Assembly (NCBI GenBank): GCA_009746045.1
Contig: RPFO01000234.1
Span: 26,222-90,221, forward strand
DNA from: Mesostigma viride
Taxonomy: Eukaryota; Streptophyta; Mesostigmatophyceae; Mesostigmatales; Mesostigmataceae
DNA length: 64,000 nt
Direction of reading: 5' to 3'
Shown here: positions 40,368-50,759 of the stretch, one piece after another
How positions within the stretch are numbered: the stretch's first letter is position 1
Layout: the number at the start of each line of letters is the position of its first letter
The notes under the pieces: model-generated
Told to the model about the DNA's origin: nothing
The model's input: the letters and a program-made list of their open reading frames with translations, nothing else
Databases searched by the model: none
Program-made: the position numbers and the translations under genes

Positions 40368-40808
40368 TTATCGTCCGCCGGGCTTCTAACGGTTTCGATA
40401 TTTCCCTGCCGCGTTCACGGGGTCGTCGCGGCAAATCCGGCAAAGAAAGAAGAATTCCGCTGCACTCGCTAAATTGTTGCCGCTGTTCCGCGCAATTCCT
40501 GGGCAGTAATTCAGGATTGCAATAAACAAGTGAGATATTACAACCGGCGAAAATCCTGTCACAAATAGTGATTAAAAGCCTGAACACACACACACACAGT
40601 CTCAAGAGACACCCACCATTCCACAAGGGTATTTGTTGTGCTTTGTCCTCTCTCTCCCCCCCTCCCGGTAGACGCGGCGGCAATCTGGTAACTGCAGCAT
40701 GCATGCATGCCCATGGTTGGCGCGCGTCTGCCGCATCCACCGTCGACCGGGCGCGTGTACGGCTGGAAACGCGAAATTGGCTGCTAGTACGAATCCAGTG
40801 CAGTATAT

Positions 40809-42566
40809 TGTCCAAAAACCAAATGTCCTCATTTGAGGACATAGTCCTCGTTTGAGACGGGGGGGGTCAGGGGCGTGGTTTTGGCGCCAAATTTGGTCCT
40901 AGGGTCACTTGGTGGGTTTTGGCGCGAAACTGGGATAGGTACTGAGCGCGCCAAGCCCCTGGGGTCGACAGGGGTCGACCGTACCTGGAAAATATGAGGC
41001 GACGAAAAGTACCTACAACAGCAAGAACATCGCAATGCAATCGAGTGTTTTGTCGAGTGGCGGCTATGGGGTCGTGCCAGTTCCGAGGCTTGCCTGAATG
41101 TTATAGGGCATTATTTTGCCCCGGACGAAGACAGCATTTTAGATCGTCACCTAGTGATTTCGAAGATGCTATTCTTCACGTGCAGGTGCTTTGTATATGT
41201 CGAAAATTTTGTTCATGAACGGATTTTGGCATTGTTGAAGAAAATCTGAGAGCTACGTAGATCGCATGATAGGTCAGATCGCAGTTCGGTTTTACAATTT
41301 CTTTTTCCGCCCAGGCGCTGCGGATATCGCGAGTATGGGTTATGGTACGCTTCTGGGCTTATGGGCGACATGGGGAGAAGAGGGACCTGGGCAGTTGCAT
41401 GCGTCAAAGAGTCTCTATTTTTTCGTCGTGATGTCGCAGTCGCGCCTGGCGAAAACCAGGGCGAGCGCGAGCCATATTTTTCTTTTGCCGCAAGGCTGGG
41501 TGCTTCCCACGCGTCGCCGTCCTTTAATATATATTTCTTGAGCTGGCCCGCGCAGCTGGCGGCCTGGGCGCACGTCAAGAACAAGGTTCCGACTGTCATT
41601 CTCAACCGCATCGTTCTAAGTAAGCGAGTTAAGCGGATTGTAACCTGTAACTCCCGCAGACGTGATAATTCCGGTTGCTTTCAATGCCCAACTTCGTGGT
41701 TTTGATTACGTTTATGTCCGGGGAATAACGGAAGTTTGCTGGGCAGTACTTTCTTTTCCCGTTGCGTCACTGAAAAGGTAAACGGCCTTGCGTTATCAAA
41801 GCAGCAGCAAGTAGAAGTCGCTGTGCTTAATTGCGATGTGGTAGTTTGATTCAACACATATACTGCCTTGTTGCTGAGAAGTTTTTCAAGGCTTGCTGGT
41901 ATATTGCCCATATGTTTCTAATGCTTCAACTCATGTCCAAGTGATCAAGACTGGCTTGGAAACTTGAGCTTGTCATGTTTACATTGTGCTTGTGTTACAA
42001 CTTGTGCCTCTTTGCAGTATATGTTTTATATATAACGTAAGGGTTCAGCATCATGGTTTAGCACCGTGGTGGCAGCCGAGCCTCTACTAACGATCATGGA
42101 CCTAACCTTGGCCAGTATTTGCTTCATATTTCACTCTTTGGACTGAGCTAGCTTTACACCTGCTGTTTGGCCTGCACCATGGTCCCTGGCTGCCAGTTAC
42201 ATTTTGTGCCCCCCCCTGGCAGGCTGCAGGGTCTAGGACTGCGAGGGCGTAACATAGACATGTTGTGGGCACCCTGGGTGCATTTTCAGGACCAGCCATG
42301 ACCTGGCCATGCCTTCTTTCTTGGCATATTGTTGACTTGAGTGCTATTTGGTCACTCGCATAGCGACCCCCCTGCATTAATAAATCGTAAACAATTATAC
42401 AATGAGCATATTTCATGGATGTTAAGCATTGCAACTCTTGAACATATCATAAATGAACACGGTTCCATACCGTACCCATGGATTTGTTGACATGTGTTAG
42501 TTATTACACATGGTATCCGTGCTTAAAAATGTCCTCATATGAGGACATTTTCTTGGTGATTAGACA
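40809..42566 (-). mobile_element. Palindrome-ended element X, copy 2 (inverted)
   Basis: 1758 bp, the inverted counterpart of 15407-17176, clearly alignable along its length with scattered substitutions and small indels. The outer palindromes lie at 40823-40842 and 42526-42551. On the 42566 side the similarity to copy 1 continues past the terminus for another ~120 bp. On the 40809 side it stops at the terminus. No transposase. Confidence 0.7.
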
Positions 42567-42688
42567 TTAGGCTCTGGAACCAAGAAAAAATTTTTTCCTG
42601 AATTAATTCACTGTTAATTATAACAGAAAATTAAATCCAGCCGCATATCGTCGCGCGGAAACTGCAATACGTTATCCAAACAGGCGCA
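42567..42688 (-). pseudogene. 3' remnant of the 14.8-kb ORF, cut by the LINE
   Basis: Reverse-strand match to 15285-15406, covering the last ~24 codons of the small ORF at 14779-15360, its stop, and the AATTAATTCAGG flank. It ends abruptly at 42688 where the LINE begins. Confidence 0.7.
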
Positions 42689-45600
42689 CTGCATCGGCCC
42701 GCGGATCAACTGCCCTTGTTGCTGACGACATCGACGGCTGGCGGTTCTACTACGGAGGCGGCGACGGCACCGGGAACGGGGGCGTCGGTCTCCTCTGCTC
42801 CCCGCTCGCCGTACGCCACATGGGCGAACCCCAGCTGGTCAACGCTCGCCTCCTCGTGGCCACTTTTCATTCGATGGAGGGCCACTCGACCTACGCCCTG
42901 ACGGTGGGCGTTGGTTACGCACCCCACTCCGGCCACCCAGAACAAGACCGCAAGGACTTCTTTGCAGCGCTGGAGAACCTGGCGAACGGCATCCCTGGTC
43001 GCAACTACCTCGCTCTGCTGCTGGACGCCAACGCCACGCTACCACCGGGTACTGGCGGATGTCAGCACGCCCCCAACGGTACGGTCTCCAATGCCAACAC
43101 CGAACTTTTTGCTGATTTGCTTACGACATGCGATTTGGTCACTGCCAACACCCGCTTTCCACATAGTCCAGATGCTTTGGTCACACACACCTCGCCAACT
43201 GGCACTGAACGCTGCATTGACTATGTTGTAATGCGCAAGCGTCATCAAGGATCTGTCCTAGCTGCTCGCTCGCATGTGATCCCCCTGGTGCGCTCCGATC
43301 ATCGCATCGTCACCGCCCGCATCCGCCTGCGATTCCCCTCGCCCTTTCGTAAGCACGTGGCACCACCTGATTTGCGCACACTTCAGTTGCTCGAGAAATC
43401 TGACGACGCTCTGGAGGACTTCCCTGAAAAACGCGCCCACAAGCGCGCCGCAGAGGCGTTCGTCGACGCGCTGGACATCCCGGCCAGCCACGCCCAGCTG
43501 TTCGCTGCCGGCCCGGCATCGGCCCTTCGGCACCTCGCTGACAAGCTGCCCGCGGCCGGGGCCCTACTGCCCCCCCGCCGCCCGCCCCGCTTCACCAGCC
43601 TGCACCGGCTCCCCGCCGTCATCCAGGCCCGGCAAGCCCTGCGCGACAACCGCGACCCCGCCCGCTACGCCCGCCTCAAAGCCGATTACCACTCGGCCAT
43701 CCGGCAGGCGACCAAGGAGCAGGAGGACCTTCATGTCCGCGAGTACTTCGCCCACCTCAAGGACCAGCACGGCAAGTACGCCTGGACCCGCCTGCGTCAC
43801 GCCCAACGGCCCGCCGGCGGCGCGCAACCGGCGCCGCGGACGCTCTCTGGCTCACCGCAGCAGCAGCTCAACCAGTGGTATTCCTCCCAGTCCCGGCTGC
43901 TCGGCGCCCCCCCGCCGCCTCCGCCGCTTGGCCCTCTGGCGGCCGCACGCCTGGCAGTAGCACCGGCGGACGTCCCTGCGCCGCCCACGCCACCCGCCGC
44001 TGAGCAGGACTACACGTACCCAGCCCTGACGGAACCCCTGGCCCACCCCAACGAGCTCCCGCCGTTCACCGAGCTCGAGCTGAGCACCGCCGCCAAGCAA
44101 CTCCGCTTCTATGCTGCCGTTGGACCTGACCAGCTCCCAGCCCCGGTGATTAAGCTGACGGCGCTCACGGGGTTCCTGCTTGACGTTTGCAACCGGATCC
44201 TGCTTGCCGACGCGCCGCCGATTCCGGAGTGGCAGCACAGCTACCGTATTATGCTGTACAAAAACAAAGGTTCCCCTGACGACCCCGCCAACTACAGAGG
44301 AGTCTGCATCCAGAGCGCCGCACTTAAGTTGTTCATGCGCATGATCCTCAACCGCCTTCGTTCTGCTCTCGACTGTCACCTTGGGGAAAGTCAAATGGGC
44401 TTCCGTCCTGGGCGCAACACCGTCATGGCCATCTTCGTCGCGCGTCGCCTCTTCGAGGAAATCGCTCTCCTGCAACCTGGTGAGTTTCCCGCCATCCTGA
44501 TCTTCGTCGACTTCATCAAGGCTTTTGATTCTGTCCTCTGGGACGCTCTATGGGCTGTACTTGCTCGCGCTCGCGTCCCCACTCCCTGATTACCGTCATC
44601 CGCACGCTGTATGAGGGGTCCACCACTTCGGTGCGCACTCAGCACGGCATAACCCCGCCCTGCCCACTGCAGACCGGCGTCTGGCAGGGTTGCGTCCTGT
44701 CGCCGTACCTGTTTATTATTGTAGTGGATTATGTTATGCGCCAGGCACGTGCTCGCTTTGCTAGCATTGCAGGCCGTGCCCCTGGCCTAGCGATCACGAA
44801 CGAGCTTGGGGAAGGGGGGCCGACTAACAAGCAGAATTTACTAGCTGACCTCATTTATGCCGACGACATCACGCTCATCGAGAAGCCGGAGTCTGCCCAA
44901 CTTTGGCTGGACTGCCTGGCGCTCGAGGCTCGGGCGGTTGGTCTAGAAATCAGCCCCAAAACGGAGGCCCTGGCCCTCGGCATGGCAGGGCCCCCACCCA
45001 CACTCCGCCTCTTAGACGATGCCGAGGTCAACTACCCTACTTCAGGCCGCTTCAAGCTGCTCGGCAGTTGGCTTCCTGACTGCGAGGACGACATGACGAC
45101 ACGGATCGGCATGGCGTGGGCGCACCTCCATGACCACCGCCGCTGGTGGAGCAACCCCGCCCTACCCCGGATCGTCAAGCGTGACCTCTTCAAGGTCGTC
45201 ATTCTGACGATCCTGACCTACGGCGCCGAGACGTGGACACTGATGCAGGAGCTGGAGCAACGACTCGACGGCGCCGTCACCAAGATGCTGCGCAAGGCCC
45301 TTAACATCCCCTTTGGTTTGCACATTAGTAATGAGGATTTGTACGCTGATTTGCCCTATGTTTCCCACATTATTAGGCACAGGCGCCTGGGCCTAGCCGG
45401 GCACCTGGCCCGCACAGATCAGGTAGATACATCAGATAGACTAGCTGGCACCAAGCCCGCCCAGCCTGGGCGATATGTCCTCACCTGGCGTGCCCCCGGC
45501 CGCGCGCGGCAGGGCCGCCACCCGTGGACTTTTCGTGATAGACTCGGCATGGACATGTGCTACACTAGACGTGACGGGCTCACCCCCGGGCAGCCTCCTG

Positions 45601-45857
45601 GTTTGTCTGTAATATGGAGGCAGATGGTGCGCAAGGATAGATGGCAAGTAGTGATGAAGGAGACCACCCCCAAGCCTGTGGGGGCTCCGCGTGTGACCAA
45701 GTATGGCATTCATAGCGATTCGGGCCGCGGTGCCCACACCCCTGTAACTAGGACCTAGATAGCTTATACCATCCATTCCATCCCATGTTCCCCTCCCACT
45801 GAGGACTTATGCTCACGTGACGCAGTCACGTGTCTATTAATTAATTAATTAATTAAT
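42689..45857 (+). mobile_element. 5'-truncated non-LTR retrotransposon (LINE)
   Basis: First ORF 42820-44589 (the frame is open from about 42690): an APE-type endonuclease with GGVGLL, YAPHSG, LLLDANA, IDYVV and RSDHRIV, then a linker and the start of RT with YKNKGSPDDPANYRG, MGFRPGRNT and FVDFIKAFDS. A one-base frame change near 44575-44589 moves the reading to 44550-45758: WQGCVLSPYLF, LIYADDITLIE, and a C-terminal region with HIIRHRRLGLAGHLART. The 3' end is followed by a TTAA-rich tail. No RNase H. The endonuclease N-terminus is missing, as in typical 5' truncation. Endonuclease plus RT would drive target-primed reverse transcription. Confidence 0.9.
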
Positions 45858-45906
45858 CCGTGCTTGAAAATGTCCTCATTTGAGGACATTTTCTTGGTGA
45901 TTAGAC
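45858..45906 (-). repeat. Isolated end of element X
   Basis: This matches the left terminus of element X up to the outer TGTC (45903-45906 on the minus strand), with the palindrome at 45867-45892 (central AT changed to TT). It lies directly after the LINE tail and diverges at the exact element end, supporting TGTCTAATC as the true terminus. Confidence 0.65.
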
Positions 45907-46854
45907 AATATGTGGTACTGCCCCTTGTTTACCGCCGGTACTGTCAAGTGCACCGAGTATACCGCCGGTACTGCCCCAGTACCCCAACTGTGGCTGATTC
46001 TGACCTCCGCCGGTCCAACCAGATTTTTCCCGCGTCTGGCGCGTGAGTACCAAATTAGCAGGAGGTTGTTTGATTGCATGACAACCCAACAAGACACTTC
46101 ATAATAATGCCAAGAGGGCCAGAAGGAGGTGCAAGCGGCCAAGAACTGCAGCATTGAGAGTGCCCAGGGCTGATAAGCAGGGGCCACTCTGAAAATTGTT
46201 CATGGCTTTGAGTGATTCCTGCCGGCTTTACGATGTCGGCTTACGTTGCAGCCGGGTGAGTGCAAATGCGTCGAATTACGCGGCACGAATCGCGTTTCTT
46301 CCCGGATCGCTTAATGAATGGGGTTTCTTTTGCATGGATGGCCAGGTGTTTGCCCAGAGCTGCATGGATGGCATTCCGCCGCGACTGCTGATGAAAGACA
46401 GCCATGCATCCTCTCCTGTCACTCTTTTTGCCATGTGTGCAGTGGGAAGAAGAGGAAAGTTTACCAGGCACCCAAGAATGCACAGGCACCTGTGCCAAGT
46501 GCCCTGGCTGCTAAGATGGGTGAGTTTTGCATGATCCGTTCTTTGCCGCGCTCGCGGCCCACCCTGCATACAAAAGCTGCCTGTGAGCAGTCCAGTGACC
46601 CCCATGTTTGCCCTCCCTCAAAAGCTTGCTCACAATTTGACAGCCACCCCTGTGTGCTGGTGTGAATAATCGCGTCGTCCGCCGCGCTTGCGGCTTTTCA
46701 TTGCTAGCTGAAGAGAGTAGTGCCCCCCACCATGTTTGCCCTGCCTCAGAAGCTTGCTCACAATTTGACAGCCCCCCCTGTGTGCTGGTGTGAATAATCG
46801 CGTCGTCTGCCGCGCTTGCGGCTCCTCATTGCTTGCTGAAGGGGCAGCACCCCA
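45907..46854. other. Non-coding; 128-bp tandem duplication
   Basis: No recognised ORF. A unit starting CATGTTTGCCCT at 46603 repeats from 46731 with about 90% identity. The second copy runs into the 5' part of the SET locus. Confidence 0.45.
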
Positions 46855-47742
46855 GTGTCCTGGTGTGCTGCATGCCACGGGTGTTCGGTCACACAGTGTG
46901 GAATTTTTACGAGATTTCTGCTTTCTTCACCCCTTGTTGGGCGTTCCATCCTGTCACCCACAGTGCCCTACGCGCACTACGCCGCCCGAGACGAGTGGTT
47001 TCAAAGAATCGTGAAGGTGGAGGGGCGACTCAGGACGCCCATGGAGCAGTTTTTGTACTCCACCAAGGCGGTGGCAGACCTCACCACCCCCCTCGGCCTG
47101 GACTTCATCTGGACCCGCCACCCCGACCTTTTCCTGGATTTTGAAGTGTTCGATTTGCCAGAAGACCACCCCGCGTTCGTGGTGGGCGAGAAGGGTCCGG
47201 AACTCGGGGTGCGGACTCTGCAGGACATCAAGGGGGAGGGGTAGGTCGATGTCTTTGTCCTTTGCAAGGTGCTGTCCTCTGTCATTCGCCTGTCATAATA
47301 GTGTCCGCACGCGACTCGGGGCTGATGATCCATCCCGTCCGTACCGCGCGTCCTCGCGTGCAGGGTCACCCTGGGGTACTTTGCTGGCGTCATCACGTTT
47401 TACCCCAAGAACGGCAAAGGTCGGCTGGTGGGCTTCCCCGAGGACAGCGATTTCCTTTTCTTCTCTCACGAGACTCCTTCGTACGCGGTGTACATCGACG
47501 CGTCCGTCGTGCGCAACTGGACGTACTACGTCAACACCGCCGAGGGTAACACCAAGCAGACGGCGAACTGCGAGTTCACCCGCGAGCCCTGGATGGGGGC
47601 GGGCGAAGTGCGCCTCGTCACCACTCGACAGGTCGCGGCGGGCGAGGAGCTGCTCGTGGCCACCTATGGCCCTGGGCACCCGGTCGAGCCCTACAAGAAC
47701 AACCCGGTCCTCCGTTGGGAGGTGGTGTCAGAGAGCGATTAA
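46855..47742 (+). CDS. SET-domain protein with one spliceosomal intron
   Basis: The exon-1 frame is open from 46855 to 47240 and exon 2 runs 47364-47742; the 123-bp intron (47241-47363) has GTAGGT at its 5' end and GTGCAG at its 3' end, phase 2. Joined, the SET signatures are in order: GVRTLQDIK before the junction, YFAGVITFY after it, then NWTYYVN, QTANCEF, and VAAGEELLVATYG at the C-terminus. These match the S-adenosylmethionine and lysine-binding parts of SET methyltransferases, some of which (vSET-type) occur in large DNA viruses. Exon 1's true start is unresolved: the first in-frame ATG is at 47041, and CACCCACAG at about 46975 could be an acceptor from an upstream exon. Confidence 0.75.
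47241..47363 (+). other. Intron in the SET gene
   Basis: GT-AG intron of 123 bp. Removing it restores the SET frame exactly; reading through hits TAG at 47242-47244. Introns are usual in host genes and known but less common in giant-virus genes. Confidence 0.8.
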
Positions 47743-47766
47743 ATCTGTTATGTTATGTAAACCATC

Positions 47767-47839
47767 GTGCTGGTAGGCCAGTTGGTCAGGGCGTCAACCT
47801 TATGAGTCGAAGGTCGCGGAATCGAGACCCGCCCAGCAC
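47767..47839 (+). tRNA. tRNA-Ile (anticodon UAU)
   Basis: 73 nt. Acceptor GTGCTGG pairs perfectly with CCAGCAC. The anticodon stem TCAAC/GTCGA has one mismatch, with loop CTTATGA, giving anticodon TAT (decodes AUA). The T-stem GCGGA/CCCGC has one mismatch, loop ATCGAGA; the D-arm GGCC/GGGC has one. It lies 24 bp after the stop of the SET gene. The two arm mismatches leave open a decayed gene, but the acceptor and loops fit well. Such tRNAs are found in giant-virus genomes and in hosts. Confidence 0.72.
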
Positions 47840-47882
47840 ACTTACAAATAAAAATGCGTGCAAAATGTTATATGTGCCCGTT

Positions 47883-48083
47883 ATGAAGAAACGATCAGGC
47901 AGGTGCACGGCCAGGACGACACGCGGCCCTCGGTGCCGATTTAAGCCCTTGTTCGGCTCTCTGTGTGGCGTGCATGCCCGCGCGGTAAACGCAAAGAGGC
48001 ACCCCATGCGCGCGATCCGAGAAGAAGATCCTCCCATCCATTTCCCCCCCGATGGCACTATGATGACAGGTACGAAGAGATGA
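47883..48083 (+). CDS. Small CxxxxxGxxC...H zinc-motif protein
   Basis: From ATG at 47883 the product is 66 residues. It contains RCTARTTRGPRCRFKPLFG followed by SLCGVHA: the Cys...Gly...Cys...Cys...His spacing seen in short DUF5763-like zinc motifs of viral and phage proteins. The stop TGA overlaps the next ATG (ATGA), so the two ORFs are likely co-expressed or one split gene. It lies 44 bp after the tRNA. Confidence 0.5.
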   Translation: MKKRSGRCTARTTRGPRCRFKPLFGSLCGVHARAVNAKRHPMRAIREEDPPIHFPPDGTMMTGTKR

Positions 48084-48391
48084 TGGCGGCCGAACGCGTC
48101 ACGGAACAGATCAACAGCGGATCCGATACCTCAGCATGGAACGACAACGACGCTCGTGAGCTGGCCCGTCAAGCGCCAGAGCTGAAACGTCTCATCACTG
48201 CCGACGAAGAAAGGGCGGACGAAGAAAGACGACGGAACCAGGCGAACAGAGACCGACTGCTACAACAGCGGCCGGACTTGGAGCACCAGATCGAGTCGTG
48301 GTTCTTGCACAACGATTTCGAGATCAGGAAGAAATACAACGATAAACACAAGCGGGTGCTCCTCCGCGAAGGATTCCCCGCCCCCAGGTAG
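48080..48391 (+). CDS. Charged helical small protein
   Basis: A 103-residue ORF whose ATG overlaps the previous stop as ATGA. It is Glu/Arg/Asp-rich with long predicted helix (ELARQAPELKRLITADEERA and on, EHQIESWFLHNDFEI). No family is recognised. Composition matches the viral island. It could be the shifted C-terminus of the preceding zinc-motif protein. Confidence 0.45.
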   Translation: MMAAERVTEQINSGSDTSAWNDNDARELARQAPELKRLITADEERADEERRRNQANRDRLLQQRPDLEHQIESWFLHNDFEIRKKYNDKHKRVLLREGFPAPR

Positions 48392-48723
48392 ACCTCATCC
48401 ACGACGTGGTGGGCGCTGGTGTGTCAAGCGGGCATGCAGTGCGCGGTCTGAGGCTAGATTGTGACAAAAAGCGGCAAGAGGTGCAAAAACCGTGACCAAG
48501 GGGGAGGCTGTCATCTGCACATCGGGAGAGTAATCATTGTAAGGCCCCTTTCTACTCTCCCTAGAGGGAATTTAGCTTATTGGTACCCCTATTTGTAATG
48601 AATAAAACGATTTGCATGCAATCAACCATGTGTTTTATTATTAACAATAGTTTTTATTAACAATGGTTTTAGTTGCTATATTTTGTCTATCGTACGTACG
48701 AGCAGCGACGCCGCGTTAACCCG
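48392..48723. other. Intergenic, poly-A signal
   Basis: No gene seen. AATAAAAC at about 48600 could serve as a 3' end signal for the upstream gene. A short direct repeat of a TTTTATTAACAATRGTTTT type lies at 48635-48670. Confidence 0.4.
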
Positions 48724-49023
48724 ATGAAAACTGACAGGTTGCCCAAACCTCCCCCATTTCCCATCGTGACTGAGCATGTAAATCCGGGCCTAGAAGACCT
48801 TAAGATGAGATCTTTGGGACTCGATCTCGCTACCGCACTCATCCAAGAGCCCACCGCGCACTGGCCCGCTGTGACGCGCGCCCTCGGCTTCCAGGGGCCG
48901 TTCGAGGAAGACGATTACGTCAACGGCAAGCTCAGGGGAACTCGCGGATCTCGGGGGATTAGTTATCTCACAGAGAGTCATATCGCATGGAGGCCCGCGT
49001 GCGGCAGTACAACGTGCACATGA
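48724..49023 (+). CDS. Uncharacterised small ORF
   Basis: A 99-residue ORF with ATG at 48724. Pro-rich start, then a helix (GLEDLKMRSLGLDLATALI). Its last 37 bases overlap the HNH gene in another frame; the C-terminus here may be displaced by an indel. No family is recognised. Confidence 0.4.
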   Translation: MKTDRLPKPPPFPIVTEHVNPGLEDLKMRSLGLDLATALIQEPTAHWPAVTRALGFQGPFEEDDYVNGKLRGTRGSRGISYLTESHIAWRPACGSTTCT

Positions 49024-49670
49024 GATACGTGGCCGGTCTGGCGGGGGTCAAGCGCTACCCCCCTGTCCCCCCATCCGTCGCCAAGGAGCGGTGGACGGGC
49101 GCCTGCCACCGCTGCGGTCAGGCGGTGACCGCGTCCCGCGCCGTGTTCAGCACCCCGGGCGTGTGGTCGTGCCCCTCGTGCGCCGTGACCCTGCTGGACG
49201 GTGCTCGCGACCTGCTGTCCCGCACTCGCGAGCGAGCCGAGCTGTGCGGTCTGTGGGCGGCGCGCGCGCCCTCGGACAGGCCGAGGGTCGGGAAGGGGAG
49301 CGCACCGGTGCGCATCCCCAAGCCGCGCGGGGTGAACAGCCGCATGTGGGAGTACGTGAAGTCCCGCGCTGTGTCCGCGAACGCCCGCATGAAGCGGGAC
49401 GGCGTGCGGCCCTGCTTCGACTCTCACGAGGTTGCCCAGATCTACGCCTGGTTCGTGGCCTCGCCGGAGTGCGCGGTGTGCGGCACGCCCTTCGCCATGG
49501 GGTTCGGGCCCAAGGAGGACGAGCTGTCCCTGGACAAGGCCGACCCGCTGGACCGCGCGTACTGCGGCAACACGCGCCTGCTCTGTCACGGCTGCAACAA
49601 CGCCAAGCGGTTCGAGGACACCATGAGGCTGTACGCGCGCCTGATGGAGGCCAACCGGTGCCCCGTCTAG
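48987..49670 (+). CDS. HNH/endonuclease VII-like zinc nuclease
   Basis: A 227-residue protein with ATG at 48987. The N-terminal half holds a zinc ribbon (CHRCGQAV ... CPSCAV). The C-terminal half has CAVCGTPF, then DKADPLDRAY, a CGNTRLLCHGCNNAKR segment: the Cys-x2-Cys, Asp, Asn and second Cys-x2-Cys pattern of HNH/recombination endonuclease VII-like nucleases. The central part has a basic helix (NSRMWEYVKSRAVSANARM), likely for DNA contact. It would cut DNA with a divalent metal, as in homing or resolvase functions of giant viruses. It is followed 45 bp later by the SNase gene. Confidence 0.72.
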   Translation: MEARVRQYNVHMRYVAGLAGVKRYPPVPPSVAKERWTGACHRCGQAVTASRAVFSTPGVWSCPSCAVTLLDGARDLLSRTRERAELCGLWAARAPSDRPRVGKGSAPVRIPKPRGVNSRMWEYVKSRAVSANARMKRDGVRPCFDSHEVAQIYAWFVASPECAVCGTPFAMGFGPKEDELSLDKADPLDRAYCGNTRLLCHGCNNAKRFEDTMRLYARLMEANRCPV

Positions 49671-49715
49671 TCTAGTATCATCCAATCAATTATCTCGCTT
49701 GCTTAGTATAACACG

Positions 49716-50252
49716 ATGTCGTTCGCGCGATTGCTGAAGACCGTTAGCTCTGGACTGATGCCGCGGGACCGCGAGACCGCGCCCGACCTGGCTACGTTGA
49801 CGAACAGCGAGGTGAAGCCCTTCTCCTTTTACGGGCTGGTGTTCAAAGAGTGCAAGGTGTGCCAGGTGTGCGACGGGGACACGGTTAAAATAATCACGCT
49901 GAACCCCTGGACACGCCAGCCCATGAAGGTGACCGTCCGGCTGCTGGGTATCGACACGGAAGAGCTGAAGCCGTTCCGCTACGTCCCGCAGAGGGACGCT
50001 ATCATACAACGCGCGAGACTGGCCAGAAAGAGACTGCTCCAGCTGACCACCAACGTCTCGTGGGACGACCACGACGAGGGGATGAGCCAGGCGGACATAC
50101 AGGAGAGAGTGGACAAAAACACGAAGATCCTGGAGCTGCGCTGTCACTCCAACGACGCGTTCGGTCGCGTGCTGGGCTGGTTGGTGGACAAGGACACCAA
50201 CCTGTGCATCAACGAGGTCATGCGAGCCGAGGGACACTGCAAGGCCCTCTAG
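49716..50252 (+). CDS. Staphylococcal-nuclease-fold (SNase) protein
   Basis: A 178-residue protein with ATG at 49716. All SNase active-site positions are visible: VCDGDTVKI (the Asp), VRLLGIDTEELK (Arg, Asp-Thr, Glu) and DAFGRVLGWLV (the second Arg), then NEVMRAEGH, the usual C-terminal helix. A short N-terminal extension of about 45 residues precedes. It would hydrolyse DNA or RNA with calcium. A TATA-like GTATAAC lies just before the ATG. Such nucleases are common in large DNA viruses. The gene looks intact. Confidence 0.85.
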   Translation: MSFARLLKTVSSGLMPRDRETAPDLATLTNSEVKPFSFYGLVFKECKVCQVCDGDTVKIITLNPWTRQPMKVTVRLLGIDTEELKPFRYVPQRDAIIQRARLARKRLLQLTTNVSWDDHDEGMSQADIQERVDKNTKILELRCHSNDAFGRVLGWLVDKDTNLCINEVMRAEGHCKAL

Positions 50253-50305
50253 CTATACCAACAGCGCGGTAAAAGTATCTGTTGTTGGTAGTACCAGTAC
50301 CGTCC

Positions 50306-50743
50306 ATGAGTACCAGACAACGCAGGGGCGGACACGGGGGCGCAAAAATGTGCATCGTGACAGCCGACAACAAAATGATCAAATGCTTTCCCGCACCACC
50401 CCGAATGCCGCAAGGGCAACGGTACCGCTCCACCACCATGGGCGTGGATGCCATCCCGGAGGACAGAGAGGTGCGCTACTACACGCGCGCACCCACGCGA
50501 AGTGCGCCCCTCGCGGGGGCGCCAAGTCCACCATCACGGACGTCCGCGTCCTCTTCCAAGAAGTCGTCTCTGCGAACATCCCCTTCCTATTCCGCGTCGT
50601 CATCATCGTATTCGACACCTTCATCACCCGACTCAGAACTGCCGTCCAAGGCGCCGACACGCCCCGCTACACCTAGCGGGTTACGGGACGCAGTCAGGAG
50701 CTTTTGGGAAACGAGACAAGCTCGCCATCGGGACGTAAAGTAA
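50306..50743 (+). CDS. Ser/Pro-rich uncharacterised protein
   Basis: A 145-residue ORF with ATG at 50306 (MSTRQRRGGHGG). Basic start, one short ordered segment (KMCIVTADNKMIKCF), then Ser-rich low-complexity, and a basic end (SFWETRQARHRD). No family is recognised. It follows the SNase gene by 53 bp and precedes the repeat-bearing broken gene by 16 bp. Confidence 0.5.
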   Translation: MSTRQRRGGHGGAKMCIVTADNKMIKCFPAPPRMPQGQRYRSTTMGVDAIPEDREVRYYTRAPTRSAPLAGAPSPPSRTSASSSKKSSLRTSPSYSASSSSYSTPSSPDSELPSKAPTRPATPSGLRDAVRSFWETRQARHRDVK

Positions 50744-50759
50744 GAACTAAACAAGTTGA

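Noticed and set aside
42689-45857. Group II intron or retron as source of the RT
   Set aside because: An APE-type endonuclease, the RT motifs and a TTAA-rich tail mark a eukaryotic LINE.
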